From Bacillus methanolicus MGA3 (GTDB taxonomy: Bacteria > Bacillota > Bacilli > Bacillales > Cytobacillaceae): a stretch of DNA of 64,000 bases. The notes below the pieces were generated by a model. That model was given only the letters and a program-made list of their open reading frames with translations, did no database searches and was not told the origin of the DNA. The stretch is from contig NZ_CP007739.1 in assembly GCF_000724485.1 (NCBI RefSeq), positions 418,843 through 482,842 on the forward strand. Direction: 5' to 3'. Below, piece after piece: positions 43,527-52,422 of this stretch (positions are counted from its first letter, which is position 1; each line of letters opens with the position of its first letter). The translations under genes and the position numbers were made by a program.

Positions 43527-45002
43527 ATGATGATATCAACCCATTCTCAGGAAAAAAGAATTATCATGCTTATTATTGACACATTAATGGATTCCTCCTT
43601 ACAAGCTGCGATAAAGAGTGGAAAAGCTCCTGCCTTACAATTTTTTATTGAAAATGGCCGTTATTTTTCTAATCTTGTTAGTCCGTTTCCGACAATGTCA
43701 GTCAATGTCGATAGTACGTTATTAACGGGTGTATCCTGTGATAAACACAAAGTTCCAGGCTTAGTTTGGTATAACCAAAAAGAAAAAAGAATTGTTAATT
43801 ACGGAAGCCATGTTAGAGAACTCATTAAACTGGGATTAAAGCAATTCATGGAAGACATATTCTATAATATAAATCATGAACATTTAAGCAAGCAGCATAA
43901 AACAATTCATGAAATTTTAAAAGATAAGGGAATTCAAACTGCTTCAATAAATGCCCTTTTATATAGGGGAAGTAACCCTAGCGAATTGAAAATACCTTTT
44001 CTCTTATCGTTGTTTACAGGGTTAAATAGGAAGGTAAAGTCGTATTCACCGGATTTATTCTCATATGGAGCAATGCATAGACTAAACCCTTTAAAAAAGA
44101 ATTCTCTTTTTTGGCAAAAGTATGGATTCAACGATAAATTTTCAGCAAATGAACTAAAATATCTTATAAGTCAAAACAAACTACCTGCTTTTACGATCGC
44201 TTATTTTCCTGATTTAGATCAAAGTATACATAAAAATGGGAGAACTGATATAAAAGGAATTCAAAAGGTAGATAAAGAATTACAAAAAGTCCTAAATCAG
44301 TATCAGTCATGGGATGATGCTCTTGCCAACAACATCTGGATTATTCTTGGTGATAATGGTCAAGCGTGGATCGATAAAAATCGTAATAAAGCTTTAATAG
44401 ATTTAAGAAAGCTTTTAAGCCCATATCAAATAGTAAAGTTAAACAAGGGGATTACTCCACAAGATGAAATTGTTCTAAGTGTTAACGAGAGAATGTCTTT
44501 TATCTATTCTCTTGACACCCAAAAGGTGCCTTTAGACGATATAGCAAGGATACTGCAAACAGATAATCGAATTGATGTTATTGCATTAAAAAGGGAAAAA
44601 ACGATAACAGTAACATCTGGGATTCATGGTGGTTATTTCCATTTTCATCCTGAAGGGGATTTTGTTGATGAGTATGGACAATCTTGGTATATAGAGGGGA
44701 ATAATGAGATATTAGATCTCGAAATTATGAATAAAAGAATCAAATATGGTGATTACCCTGATGCATTGGCAAGGTTATATGCTCCATTTTTCTCACATGA
44801 AGGTAAATACATTATTGTAAGTGCAAAACCTGGTCATGAATTCATAGGTGAGGGCTCTCCTACACATGTTGGTGGTGCTAGTCATGGAGGGTTACACAAA
44901 CAAGATTCTCTAGTGTCACTGATTATTACTGGCACTAATTCAACCCCCAATCACTTACGTACTTTAGATATTAAGGATTGGCTTTTGTCGTTAATACAAT
45001 AA
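43527..45002 (+). CDS. Alkaline phosphatase/phosphodiesterase superfamily protein
   Basis: The protein has 491 residues. An N-terminal metal-site strand (IIMLIIDTLMDS) is followed by the nucleophile region FPTMSVNVDSTLLTGVSCDK, a metal-site IAYFPDLDQSIH, WIILGDNGQ, and C-terminal GGASHGGLHKQDSLVSLIIT. This order fits type I phosphodiesterases/nucleotide pyrophosphatases. There is no signal peptide, so it is probably cytoplasmic. AAAGGAG precedes ATG 43527. It neighbours a glycolipid-type glycosyltransferase and an EEP phosphatase relic, suggesting phospholipid or polyol-phosphate turnover (inference). Confidence 0.85.
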   Translation: MMISTHSQEKRIIMLIIDTLMDSSLQAAIKSGKAPALQFFIENGRYFSNLVSPFPTMSVNVDSTLLTGVSCDKHKVPGLVWYNQKEKRIVNYGSHVRELIKLGLKQFMEDIFYNINHEHLSKQHKTIHEILKDKGIQTASINALLYRGSNPSELKIPFLLSLFTGLNRKVKSYSPDLFSYGAMHRLNPLKKNSLFWQKYGFNDKFSANELKYLISQNKLPAFTIAYFPDLDQSIHKNGRTDIKGIQKVDKELQKVLNQYQSWDDALANNIWIILGDNGQAWIDKNRNKALIDLRKLLSPYQIVKLNKGITPQDEIVLSVNERMSFIYSLDTQKVPLDDIARILQTDNRIDVIALKREKTITVTSGIHGGYFHFHPEGDFVDEYGQSWYIEGNNEILDLEIMNKRIKYGDYPDALARLYAPFFSHEGKYIIVSAKPGHEFIGEGSPTHVGGASHGGLHKQDSLVSLIITGTNSTPNHLRTLDIKDWLLSLIQ

Positions 45003-45115
45003 AATTTATTTAAGTTTTATTCATAAACTTATTCCTATATTTCGAAGAATGTCGTCAAAAAATTATCATCTATATTTTATCTCTTCTTTAAAACAATTTT
45101 GTATGAGGGGTATGA

Positions 45116-45571
45116 ATGAATTATTTTCAAATGCTTTCTTTATTAAGAGGTGGAAGAAGGAATCAAAATATTCTAGGAATGTTTGGAAGAAATAGAAACA
45201 ATAATAGTTTGATTATTCATTCAAAACAATTTAAATTTAGCAAATTCAGAATTGGTAAAGAAGTAGTACCGGATAAAGAGAATTTTACACTAGATAACGC
45301 CGCAAAGATTGTAACATCAAAGTATACAGGCGGGCCGTCCAAATCGATAACGCCAGCCGTTCTTACGGAAACGAAAGAAGAAGCGCGTGATTTAATGCGT
45401 TCTGATGAAATCATTCAATCCCTTTTGGATCATATCGAAAGACAGGAACAATTTAACCGAGAATTGCTTGAAAGGTTGGATAGACAGCAAAAATACATTG
45501 AAGAACGCTTAAACGATCGCGATCAGCGTCTAATGAAAGCTATGCAAACGGAAAGAATAAAAACGGCTTAA
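45116..45571 (+). CDS. Chimeric protein with DUF3967-type C terminus
   Basis: The C-terminal 60 residues (DLMRSDEIIQSLLDHIERQE, QFNRELLERLDRQQKYIEER, LNDRDQRLMKAMQTERI) are the coiled-coil and tail of MerR-like/DUF3967 plasmid proteins. The N-terminal 65 residues (MNYFQMLSLLRGGRRNQNIL) have a different composition and are not a helix-turn-helix. Base composition shifts near 45330. It is likely a fusion of two gene fragments; expression is possible because GAGGGG precedes the ATG. Confidence 0.5.
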   Translation: MNYFQMLSLLRGGRRNQNILGMFGRNRNNNSLIIHSKQFKFSKFRIGKEVVPDKENFTLDNAAKIVTSKYTGGPSKSITPAVLTETKEEARDLMRSDEIIQSLLDHIERQEQFNRELLERLDRQQKYIEERLNDRDQRLMKAMQTERIKTA

Positions 45572-45851
45572 ATGTTGCAACTACTGTGTTTTTTAGTTCC
45601 TTTCTGAATTCCTACCAGGATAAATAATCGGTACGGTATTACGGCCAGCCATTCGGTACGCCTTTTTTAAAAAAGCCGGAACTGCTAAAGGGTCTTATTG
45701 CGGTAAATAGTTCGGAATTTGTTGTCTGCTAAAGCCTACGTCACTTTTGCTTGTCCATTATTCTAGTTTTTTGAAGAAAAATTTAATTAATTGAAAAAAT
45801 GTATAAGTAGTTGATTTTTGGCCAGAACGGTAGTAAAGGAGAGTGAGGAAC

Positions 45852-46070
45852 ATGTTCGGACTGGGAAAGAGACGTTCGAAATTCGGTAAGTGGATAGACG
45901 AAAAGGTTTAAAGCAGGAGTGGATCGCAGAGAAAAGCGGGGTAAGCCGTTATCAGCCAGTTGGTCAACGACGATGAAAGAGAACCAACACTTAAGAATGA
46001 TAAGAAGATAATAAAAGCGTTAAAGGAGATTGATCCTAACGTAAAACAGCATGACTTTTGGAGTATGTAA
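45852..46070 (+). pseudogene. XRE-family helix-turn-helix regulator with two frameshifts
   Basis: The three frames in order read MFGLGKRRSKFGKWIDE, GLKQEWIAEKSGVSR and SQLVNDDEREPTLKNDKKII, then KALKEIDPNVKQHDFWSM. Joined, they give a complete 70-residue Cro/CI-type regulator of a kind common on Bacillus plasmids and phages. Two one-base indels break it. AAAGGAG precedes the ATG. Confidence 0.8.
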
Positions 46071-46120
46071 GATGAGTGTAACCGAATGCACTTGTCTTTT
46101 TTTGTTTTTAGTGGCAAAGT

Positions 46121-46371
46121 AAAACCCCCAGTCAAAGACTGAGGGTCGGGCCTACGCTAAGGTAGGCGAACAGGTTCTGCTTCTATGAGCAGTGGATTAC
46201 CTGCATTTGCAGGTGAAGTAAAGATAGTTTATTCGTGTTATGTAAAAACTATACCCGAAAGAGGCAAATATAAACGAAGGGAGCAATTTTTCAATTACTC
46301 CCTCGCAAGAATCTAATCACGAATTAAAATATATCGTGCGGGTCCACAACTAGGTGGACGAAATAAATTTG
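46121..46371 (-). ncRNA. Candidate structured non-coding RNA, about 250 nt
   Basis: A clear sigma-A promoter (TTGACA at 46408-46403, 18-base spacer, TATACT at 46384-46379) lies on the minus strand. An intrinsic terminator CCCTCAGTC/GACTGGGGG plus TTTT ends the transcript near 46121. There is no open frame of note. Several stem-loops are visible, including CGAGGGAGTAA/TTGCTCCCT, ACCTGC/GCAGGT and CTGCT/AGCAG. Two 24-base stem-loops near the two ends share the frame TTCG-stem-CCCG (CCTAC/GTAGG and TCCAC/GTGGA). It lies 32-70 bases downstream of the PemK-like toxin gene on the same strand. The family is not recognised. Confidence 0.65.
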
Positions 46372-46439
46372 TAACTTAAGTATACAAGTTGTGGCGTTTA
46401 ACTGTCAAGGCCTGTCCGGCCTAATTGAACCCTGTAGGA

Positions 46440-46967
46440 TTATTTTTTTCCAGTTGTAACCCAGTTTATACAGGTTAATATTTTCTGCAGCACTTTAGGC
46501 TCCACGTTACCAAGTTTTCTGTCTATACGAATTTTGCTAACGCTGCGGATTTCTTCACACTTAACAGCAGAATCGTAGTTTAAGAACGGATAATGCTTTT
46601 TGAAAAGAAAATAATGGCTGTTATATCGCGGCATTTTTTGCTTCTTACGATTCAGATAGTACTTTAATTGCTTAGATAGTGGTACGATAGCTACGTTATC
46701 GGCTGTATTGTTAATGGTATCGTTAGAAACAACAAGGACAGGACGTAGTCCTCCTTCATCTGTGTTCATTTCTGAACCGATATTCTCTCCTAGTTTACAC
46801 AGGTAGATAGCGCCTTGCTTAAGTTTACGTGCTTTTTGTTTGGCTTCATCATCAATCCAGCCTTTTGCTAATTCGTCTTTCTCCTTTGACCATGCGCGAA
46901 GCGCCATTTCTTTCTCAAACTTACGGATTCGCTTGCGTTCAAACTTTATAGCGTCTGATTCTGGCAT
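46440..46967 (-). CDS. PemK/MazF-family toxin-like protein
   Basis: The protein has 175 residues. A charged helical N-terminal extension of about 50 residues (FERKRIRKFEKEMALRAWSK) precedes the PemK/MazF domain: KQGAIYLCKLGENIGSEMNT, GGLRPVLVVSNDTINN, NVAIVPLSKQ and a C-terminal CEEIRSVSKIRIDRKLG. The GxxRPxLVxSND and VxPLS patterns are the endoribonuclease core. No protein antitoxin gene is adjacent. A candidate structured RNA is encoded immediately downstream. The family is typical of plasmid and phage regions. Confidence 0.85.
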   Translation of the reverse strand: MPESDAIKFERKRIRKFEKEMALRAWSKEKDELAKGWIDDEAKQKARKLKQGAIYLCKLGENIGSEMNTDEGGLRPVLVVSNDTINNTADNVAIVPLSKQLKYYLNRKKQKMPRYNSHYFLFKKHYPFLNYDSAVKCEEIRSVSKIRIDRKLGNVEPKVLQKILTCINWVTTGKK

Positions 46968-47154
46968 GTGTTTTCCCCCTCTCTCTGTAACTCTATGATT
47001 GTACCACGCTTCTGCAATTTTAGTCCTAGAAAATAACCGAATGTGAAAAACGACGTAAAAATCCGTTATATCAATGTTTTTCTGGGTAATTAGTAAATTT
47101 TATTACTTTTAAATGTATCGTTTTGTATAAAAATGTTACATAGGAGGAGGAAAA

Positions 47155-47455
47155 ATGAGTGGCTACAAAAGTATGACTGTTCAGCCGATCAGAAGTAGGG
47201 AGAAAGTGGAAGAAATAAAGCAGATTTTAAAAGATCAGTCTAAACGAGACTATTTTCTTTTTGTCATGGGAATTAACTGCGGGTTGCGTATTAGTGATAT
47301 GCTGCAGTTAAAGGTCAAGGATGTTCGTGGGAAAGAATATATCGGATTAAGGAAGGCAAAACAGATAAATATAAACGCTACCTTACAAAACGAAATTGCT
47401 CTATATACGGCAGATATGGAGGACGACGACTATCTTTTTCCTTCTAGGAAGGGGG
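47155..47455 (+). pseudogene. Tyrosine recombinase, truncated after the first catalytic part
   Basis: From ATG 47155 (GGAGGAGG upstream) the frame reads MSGYKSMTVQPIRSREKVEE, FVMGINCGLRISDMLQLKVK and DDYLFPSRKGGQ, the small single-domain plasmid integrase type. After the SRKG segment it is broken by the inverted rodA/ftsW repeat, so HxxR, the second histidine and tyrosine are missing. The tail to 47529 is out-of-context sequence. Confidence 0.78.
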
Positions 47456-47534
47456 GGCAAACCTATTACCAGGGTACTTCTAACTTGCTGCTCCTTTCCA
47501 ACGGTTGTCGGCATAGTTTTTTCACATAGTTATA

Positions 47535-47875
47535 CCATTGAAAAATATTAACCCGATCGCAAGCATGTTAACCATTAATGAGCTTCCTCCGTAGCTGATA
47601 AACGGTAGCGGTATTCCGGTAATCGGCAAAAGTCCGATTGTCATCCCAATGTTTTGGAAGACGTGAAACATAATCATGCTTATAACTCCTAGACACATAT
47701 GTGTAAAAGTTGTTTTTCATTTCCATTCCGATTTTCGTTAAGGATAATTTTAATTATTTTTGGTCATTCCACCAATGAATTAGAGAGTTATTTCAGACAT
47801 ATCAGGAAATTTATTCTTTGTTTCTCCATTATAAAAAGGTAGGGGGCAATCCCTGCCTTAAAAACACGGAAGTTG
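47535..47875 (-). repeat. Right arm of the inverted duplication: rodA/ftsW tail fragment
   Basis: The minus strand encodes GVISMIMFHVFQNIGMTIGL and LPITGIPLPFISYGGSSLMV, then NMLAIGLIFFNGIT, an FtsW/RodA C terminus in one frame, better preserved than at 31646. The upstream part (terminator, TAATGGAGAAACAAAGAATA) matches 31511 onward. Confidence 0.8.
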
Positions 47876-47942
47876 AATTAAAGGTCTACAACACCTCTTT
47901 GTCGAAAAATAAAATGCAATACAACGGACGGAGAGGAATATC

Positions 47943-48026
47943 ATGACTGATTCACGTCACAACGATATACAAACGATGTTTCAATCGATGAAGAAGATCA
48001 AAGATAAACGAATGTATGAGGTCTAG
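47943..48026 (+). pseudogene. Truncated N terminus, possibly of an IS630-type or HTH protein
   Basis: ATG with GGAGAGGAA upstream; the frame reads MTDSRHNDIQTMFQSMKKIK then DKRMYEV and stops. Transposases of the IS630 type often start in this style (KDKRxYERY), but 27 residues are too few for certainty. Confidence 0.3.
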
Positions 48027-48532
48027 ACCCCTTTTTCTTTTTAGAGATTTTATGTTTACCTCAACACTCGTCTATTCTTTTTTCTCCTTTGTGCATATTT
48101 TGTACAAGAGATAATATTATCTTCCCGTAGCCAGGTCCATGATAGTTACCTCTCAGAAGGGGCTGACTCATACATCGCTTAAAAGCGATGTTTTGAGTCA
48201 GCCCCTTTAGAAACTTATATATAAATGTAACTATATATAAAGACACAAATTATGTCTTATTTATATTTATCTTTCGTTTTTTGGTTAAAGCAGGCATAAG
48301 CAAACAGATGAAAGTTTGTTTGCATGGTATGAGGAAGTGTAGATAGTTGAAAGGGGTTTTTCTTACAGGAGATTTGAGTTTAAGTCTAGGACAGTTTCTA
48401 AGTGTCCCAGACTTATTTTTCATTCTTATGGTCCTTATATTTCGTAATTATGCTAATGAACAGATTGGGAATTTACACCTATTTCTATTATTGGAATAAA
48501 CTTTAAAAATAAAATAACGCCTAGTTTAGGCG
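48027..48532. other. Region with hairpins, no gene recognised
   Basis: A nested hairpin lies at 48159-48205: GGGGCTGACTCA pairs with TGAGTCAGCCCC and an inner ATCGCTT with AAGCGAT. The outer arms look like two joined IS terminal repeats, or it is a terminator. Nothing else is recognised. Confidence 0.45.
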
Positions 48533-48625
48533 TTATTTTTTCTTCTTCTTTTTAAGTGGAAGTCCATATTTGTTTGCGTTATCAATCATTTTCTTAGCCA
48601 ATGCGGCAGCCTCTTGTTTCTTCAT
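48533..48625 (-). CDS. Small lysine-rich protein, 30 aa
   Basis: ATG 48625 follows AAAGGAGA. The product MKKQEAAALAKKMIDNANKY then GLPLKKKKKK is a short amphipathic helix with a basic tail. Its TAA stop forms the first base pairs of a terminator (AACGCC-tagttta-GGCGTT plus T-run, 48511-48541). The tight ribosome-site/stop/terminator arrangement supports a real gene. Function is unknown. Confidence 0.6.
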   Translation of the reverse strand: MKKQEAAALAKKMIDNANKYGLPLKKKKKK

Positions 48626-48774
48626 CTGTTTTTCTCCTTTCAGGTTGATCCAGTTTTCTTTTTATCCATCTTCACCAGGAATGGAAAAAATATACATTCT
48701 CCCCGATCCTTCCCCATATACATGTAGTAAACCAGGGACAAAAAGACAGTGTCCTAAAGCTAATGAGGGAAACG

Positions 48775-49408
48775 ATGAAAAAAGAGAAGGAGAGACGTAC
48801 CCGATCAGATAAAAAACGAGATGTGAAACCGACAATCACCATTCAACTTAAAGAATGCATTTACAGGATATCTTATATAACAAATACGCCGGTTAAAGAT
48901 GTGGCCGAGACCATTTGTGAGGCCGGGCTTGTTTCAAGGAAAGTGATGGATTATTTATCGCAGCATTTCCGAAGACCTGTCCGATTGAAGAATACTTTAT
49001 ACATGGGAGACCTGGACCGCCCTTCTTTACGAAAGTGATCTTCAGCTGGCCAGTGTCGAGCGTATTACAATACGCTTACCTCAAGGAACTTATGAGAATT
49101 TAACCGCCCTTGCTTATGCGCTTGATGTTACACCTTCTCGTGCAACCGCATTACTTTTGGATGCAAGTATCCGGAATTCGGATTTCATTAATGAGTATGT
49201 TCGTGACTATCTGAAACAGCATCTTGATGATGGCCGTATGAGAGAACTAAAAAAAGTAATGAAATTCATTAATACAAATAATCCTTATGAGGAAGAGATT
49301 TCATGGAGTGCGTTGCTTTCTTTTCTTTTTGACGAGTTAAAGATTGGGGCGAGCAATATATCAGAATCTATTCAGGATTGGTTAGATAAGTGGAATAGGA
49401 AGGAATAA
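48775..49408 (+). pseudogene. Plasmid RHH-like protein gene with a frameshift
   Basis: The first frame (MKKEKERRTRSDKKRDVKPT, LKECIYRISYITNTPVKDVA) has a basic N terminus and helix-rich segment and stops at 49036-49038. A +1 frame continues LQLASVERITIRLPQGTYEN, LTALAYALDVTPSRATALLL and ELKIGASNISESIQDWLDKW to 49408. The VERITIRLPQGTYENLTALA segment resembles a ribbon-helix-helix. Joined, the protein would be about 210 residues. I believe it is a plasmid maintenance protein, but the family name is not known to me. Confidence 0.65.
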
Positions 49409-49581
49409 TAACAATACCTTTATTGACATCCGTTAGCTAAAACAACCCCAAAAAGGAGACAGTATCAAAGCTGCTCAATGATACAGTACTCTTCGTTCCA
49501 TCAGCTGCTATGCAGCTGGACGGAATGATCTCTTTTGTAACGCTTGAATAAAATTGGAAGGACTTTTTCATTTTTCTATCT

Positions 49582-49761
49582 TTATTTTTTATGAGAAAGT
49601 TGTAATTGTTTTTGGTACATCGTGATTAGTTGGTCTAATTTCTGACTGCAATAAAGGGTGTCATAGCTATTTAAGCCGGTTTCTTCAGAGATCTGGATCA
49701 ATTCTTTTTTAAGCTGATTAATTCTTTCTTCTAATTCGTTGGTTGAAGTACTAAACATCAT
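49582..49761 (-). CDS. Spo0E-like aspartyl-phosphate phosphatase
   Basis: This 59-residue protein reads LEERINQLKKELIQISEETG and YCSQKLDQLITMYQKQL. It contains the SQxLDxLI signature of Spo0E/YnzD/YisI phosphatases, which remove phosphate from Spo0A and delay sporulation. The ATG at 49761 follows AGGGGA. A plasmid copy could tune the host's entry into sporulation (inference). Confidence 0.88.
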   Translation of the reverse strand: MMFSTSTNELEERINQLKKELIQISEETGLNSYDTLYCSQKLDQLITMYQKQLQLSHKK

Positions 49762-50577
49762 ACAAATTCCCCTAATCATCCATTATTTTTTAACCATTTA
49801 GTGCAATAAAATCGTTCTTTATAATATTATACAAAAATTTTGAATATTCTAAATACTTTTTTACGAAATTTTCTATAAAAATACAAAAAAGTACAAAAAT
49901 ATTTTTCTTTGGGCGTCAGCACTACGGACTGATCGGAAAGCAAAGGAAATAGCATTTCGCTTCGTTCTAGCGCATTTCATAAACATGTTTTTTAGGAAGG
50001 AGATTATTCCTTCCTTTTTTTATTGTTTTTTAAGTTTCATAATCTTTGGGGTCACCGCAAGGGTCTGCTAACGATCTGTAAGTTCCTATTGTCGCGAACA
50101 GCTCGTAAGCATCTCGCTTCGGTCTAAAATCACCGATAACCACGGACTGTACGGCTTTTGTTTCGCCTACATTCCGTAGGTTCCTGTCGATTTCTTAACG
50201 CCCGAACGATGACGTGGAAGACCTTTTAAAGCTCATACAAGGAAGGAAAAAGGAAAATTCCCGGCTAACGCCAGGAATTCGGGTCGCTTGCTGTGTTCCT
50301 ACGATTAAACTTTGCCCTTTGCCTTCCGAATCGTAAAACATCACAAAGCCGACTAACCTTCCAGCAGGTCGAGCCTCCTAGGCTGCGCCCTCAACCTACT
50401 GGAAGCTAAGTCGTCGAGCCAGGCCGTTCAAGGGGCAAAAAACTTTTTGTGCTTAATCCCTTGACTGTCTGTCTATGCGTGTTTTTCGTTCTCCATGCCA
50501 AAGGGCAAAATAATCCCCCTTTGGGGAACTAAATTGCTTCGGAAGGCAAGGAGAAAAATCAAAGGAGGAGTTATTTG
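49762..50577. other. Non-coding, GC-richer plasmid-like region
   Basis: From about 49910 to 50560 the sequence is clearly GC-richer than its neighbours, has many short inverted repeats (CCAGCAGGTCGAGCCTCCTA, AACCTACTGGAAGCTAAG) and no credible frame. Part resembles 31388-31500. It may hold a replication or transfer origin or a regulatory RNA; I see no specific signature. AAAGGAGG at its end is the radC ribosome binding site. Confidence 0.45.
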
Positions 50578-51023
50578 ATGCAACCGATTTTTGAAGTGCT
50601 TCGTATTAAGCAGGAAATCAGAGAAGTTTCAGCATCGTTTGTTGTTCATAAAATTTACAATCAAAAAAATGTGGCAGAATTAGCGACAGCATACATCGCA
50701 GACGAGGACAGAGAGGTTTTTCTTGTGATGATGCTCAATACAAAAATGAAGTGGTTGGGCTTCACAGAGCGCATGTCGGAAGCTTAAACGCAAGTATTGT
50801 TCATCCACGCGAAGTGATGAAAGCGGCAATCCTTAACAATGCGGCTTCTATTATCGTCAGTCATCAGCACCCATGTGGAGACACGACACCAAGCCGAGAA
50901 GATATAGAGGTTACAAAGCGACTTGCAGAAGCCGGAAGGATAATCGGAATAGAAGTTCTTGACCATGTAATTGTGAGCTATACCGGAAATTATGTCAGTC
51001 TAAAAGAAAAAGGTTATCTTTAA
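50578..51023 (+). pseudogene. radC: RadC/JAB-domain protein with a one-base frameshift
   Basis: The first frame (MQPIFEVLRIKQEIREVSAS, ADEDREVFLVMMLNTK) continues after a missing A in a run of five (50744-50748) as NEVVGLHRAHVGSLNASIVH, SIIVSHQHPCGDTTPSREDI and VSYTGNYVSLKEKGYL. The JAMM metal site H-x-H-x7-S-x2-D is intact (HQHPCGDTTPSRED). Joined, the protein is about 148 residues, the usual plasmid RadC length. The lesion is a single base in a homopolymer, so a sequencing error or very recent mutation is possible. Confidence 0.85.
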
Positions 51024-51076
51024 AAGGAAAGAAGCAAAGGGGCTTTTGCCCCTTTGTTTGAAAGGAGAAAGGCGAC

Positions 51077-51328
51077 ATGAACAAGAATGAAACCATTAGT
51101 GAACCGAAGCCGGATCGCGAGCTGGTGACGGCTCTACGCATGGAAGAAAAAACATCTGTTTTTTCTTTGATTGAAAAAGCAGGCATCGAGCCTGCTTGAT
51201 GGTTGCTGAAGCAACCTTTTGAAAGCTTATTCGTAGAAGAATTGTGGGAACCAATCAAGGAACTAAAAGAGAAAGGGCTAACACCCAATGAAGTTAGAAA
51301 GATTATTTTAATTTATAGAATGGCTTAG
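51077..51328 (+). pseudogene. Plasmid-type small protein interrupted by an in-frame TGA
   Basis: From ATG 51077 (AAAGGAGA upstream) the frame reads MNKNETISEPKPDRELVTAL then KTSVFSLIEKAGIEPA and meets TGA at 51197. The same frame continues WLLKQPFESLFVEELWEPIK and LTPNEVRKIILIYRMA to TAG. The joined 82-residue helical protein starts 54 bases after radC and was probably in its operon. The family is not recognised. Confidence 0.55.
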
Positions 51329-51421
51329 AAAATACAGAATTAGAGGGATATTTCATTGAGGAAAAATTACCGTTTTTTCTTGTTGAATGACAATAAAGTT
51401 GTTTAAAAACGCCAGTTATGT

Positions 51422-51453
51422 TATTCCATTAAAGGGCCATTTAATGGAATAAG
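51422..51453. repeat. Perfect inverted repeat
   Basis: TTATTCCATTAAA and TTTAATGGAATAA, 13-base arms around six bases. No T-run. Unknown role. Confidence 0.6.
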
Positions 51454-51520
51454 AGAAGGAAATATTAGAAAGTAAATCGCATCTCATAAACGGAGTAGGT
51501 TAGTTGAACAAGTAACAATA

Positions 51521-51545
51521 AAATCCTCCACCTTTAGGAGGATTT
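51521..51545 (-). terminator. Terminator of the metal-associated gene cluster
   Basis: AAATCCTCC-acctttag-GGAGGATTT type hairpin just beyond the minus-strand lipoprotein gene. Confidence 0.85.
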
Positions 51546-51552
51546 TCAGTTG

Positions 51553-52404
51553 TTATGAGACTTTGACTACGAAAGGAACGGTAATGACCTTGCCTTCGTG
51601 TTGGAACTGACCCCAAATTTTATAGATTCCACTCTTAGGGAACTTGGTCATAAATTTGGCGTCTGGTCCTTTTGCCTTTTCGTCCATTGGATGTACGTGT
51701 AAGTAGTCCTCTGTGTCTTCACTGATGATTACAACGTGTCCAACTGCACCTAAGTATGGTTGTAAATTAGTAATTGGTCGACCTGTCCTGTGGTCTTTAA
51801 TGTTAAAGTTCAATGTAACGTCTTTTTCAGCTTTGAGTTCGTCAAAAGATAATGTAATTTCCTTGCCTTCTACAACTTTAGTTAGATTTTTGTCTGTATT
51901 GAGTGTAGTTGTTTTTGCTTTTTTTCCCTCAACCCTAACAATGTGATTTTTTACAACTTTTGATGCCCCTTTTGGAACATAATCGGCATATAATTTATAT
52001 TCTCCTCCAACAGGGAAGTTTAAGGAAACCGTAAATAGTCCGTCACCAATGTATTCAGGATGCAAATGGTCAAAATAAGATAAATCTTTACTTACCACAA
52101 TCAGATGCATTAGCTTTTCGTGCTGAATATCAAAGTCTTTAACAGTTTTTCCGTCTTTATCGTTAATTTGAATTGTTAAATCAACCATTTCATTGCTTTT
52201 TGGAGTTTCTTTTGAAAACTTCCAAACAGCCTGAGTAGTATCCTCTTGGGACTGGTTCATTTCATGATTCATTCCTTCGTGATTTTCACCTTGTTGCATA
52301 TTTTCGTGATTCATATGTTGATTTTCATTTGTATTGTCGGATTTGCCACATCCACTTGCAATCAATAAAGCGGAGATTAGAGTGGATACCATTATTTTTT
52401 TCAT
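51553..52404 (-). CDS. Histidine/methionine-rich lipoprotein with YtkA/FixH-like domains
   Basis: The protein has 283 residues with a lipoprotein signal (LISALLIASGCGK, lipidated cysteine 19). A metal-ligand-rich linker of H, M, N and E follows (NHENMQQGENHEGMNHEMNQ). Two immunoglobulin-like domains have LMHLIVVSKDLSYFDHLHPE and VGHVVIISEDTEDYLHVHPM, each with an HxHP metal-site motif. This architecture is seen in Gram-positive copper-handling lipoproteins. It is the last gene of the cluster with the BlaI-type repressor. Copper specificity is inferred from methionine/histidine content and context. Confidence 0.82.
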   Translation of the reverse strand: MKKIMVSTLISALLIASGCGKSDNTNENQHMNHENMQQGENHEGMNHEMNQSQEDTTQAVWKFSKETPKSNEMVDLTIQINDKDGKTVKDFDIQHEKLMHLIVVSKDLSYFDHLHPEYIGDGLFTVSLNFPVGGEYKLYADYVPKGASKVVKNHIVRVEGKKAKTTTLNTDKNLTKVVEGKEITLSFDELKAEKDVTLNFNIKDHRTGRPITNLQPYLGAVGHVVIISEDTEDYLHVHPMDEKAKGPDAKFMTKFPKSGIYKIWGQFQHEGKVITVPFVVKVS

Positions 52405-52422
52405 TTTGATTTGTCATCCTTT

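Noticed and set aside
46440..46967. Type III (ToxN) toxin-antitoxin call
   Set aside because: The nearby RNA is downstream rather than upstream and lacks the tandem 30-40-base repeats of ToxI.
38159..51199. Recoded stop codons (selenocysteine, pyrrolysine or programmed readthrough)
   Set aside because: The stops at 38159 and 51197 are of different type, in genes with other signs of decay, with no nearby recoding element or machinery.
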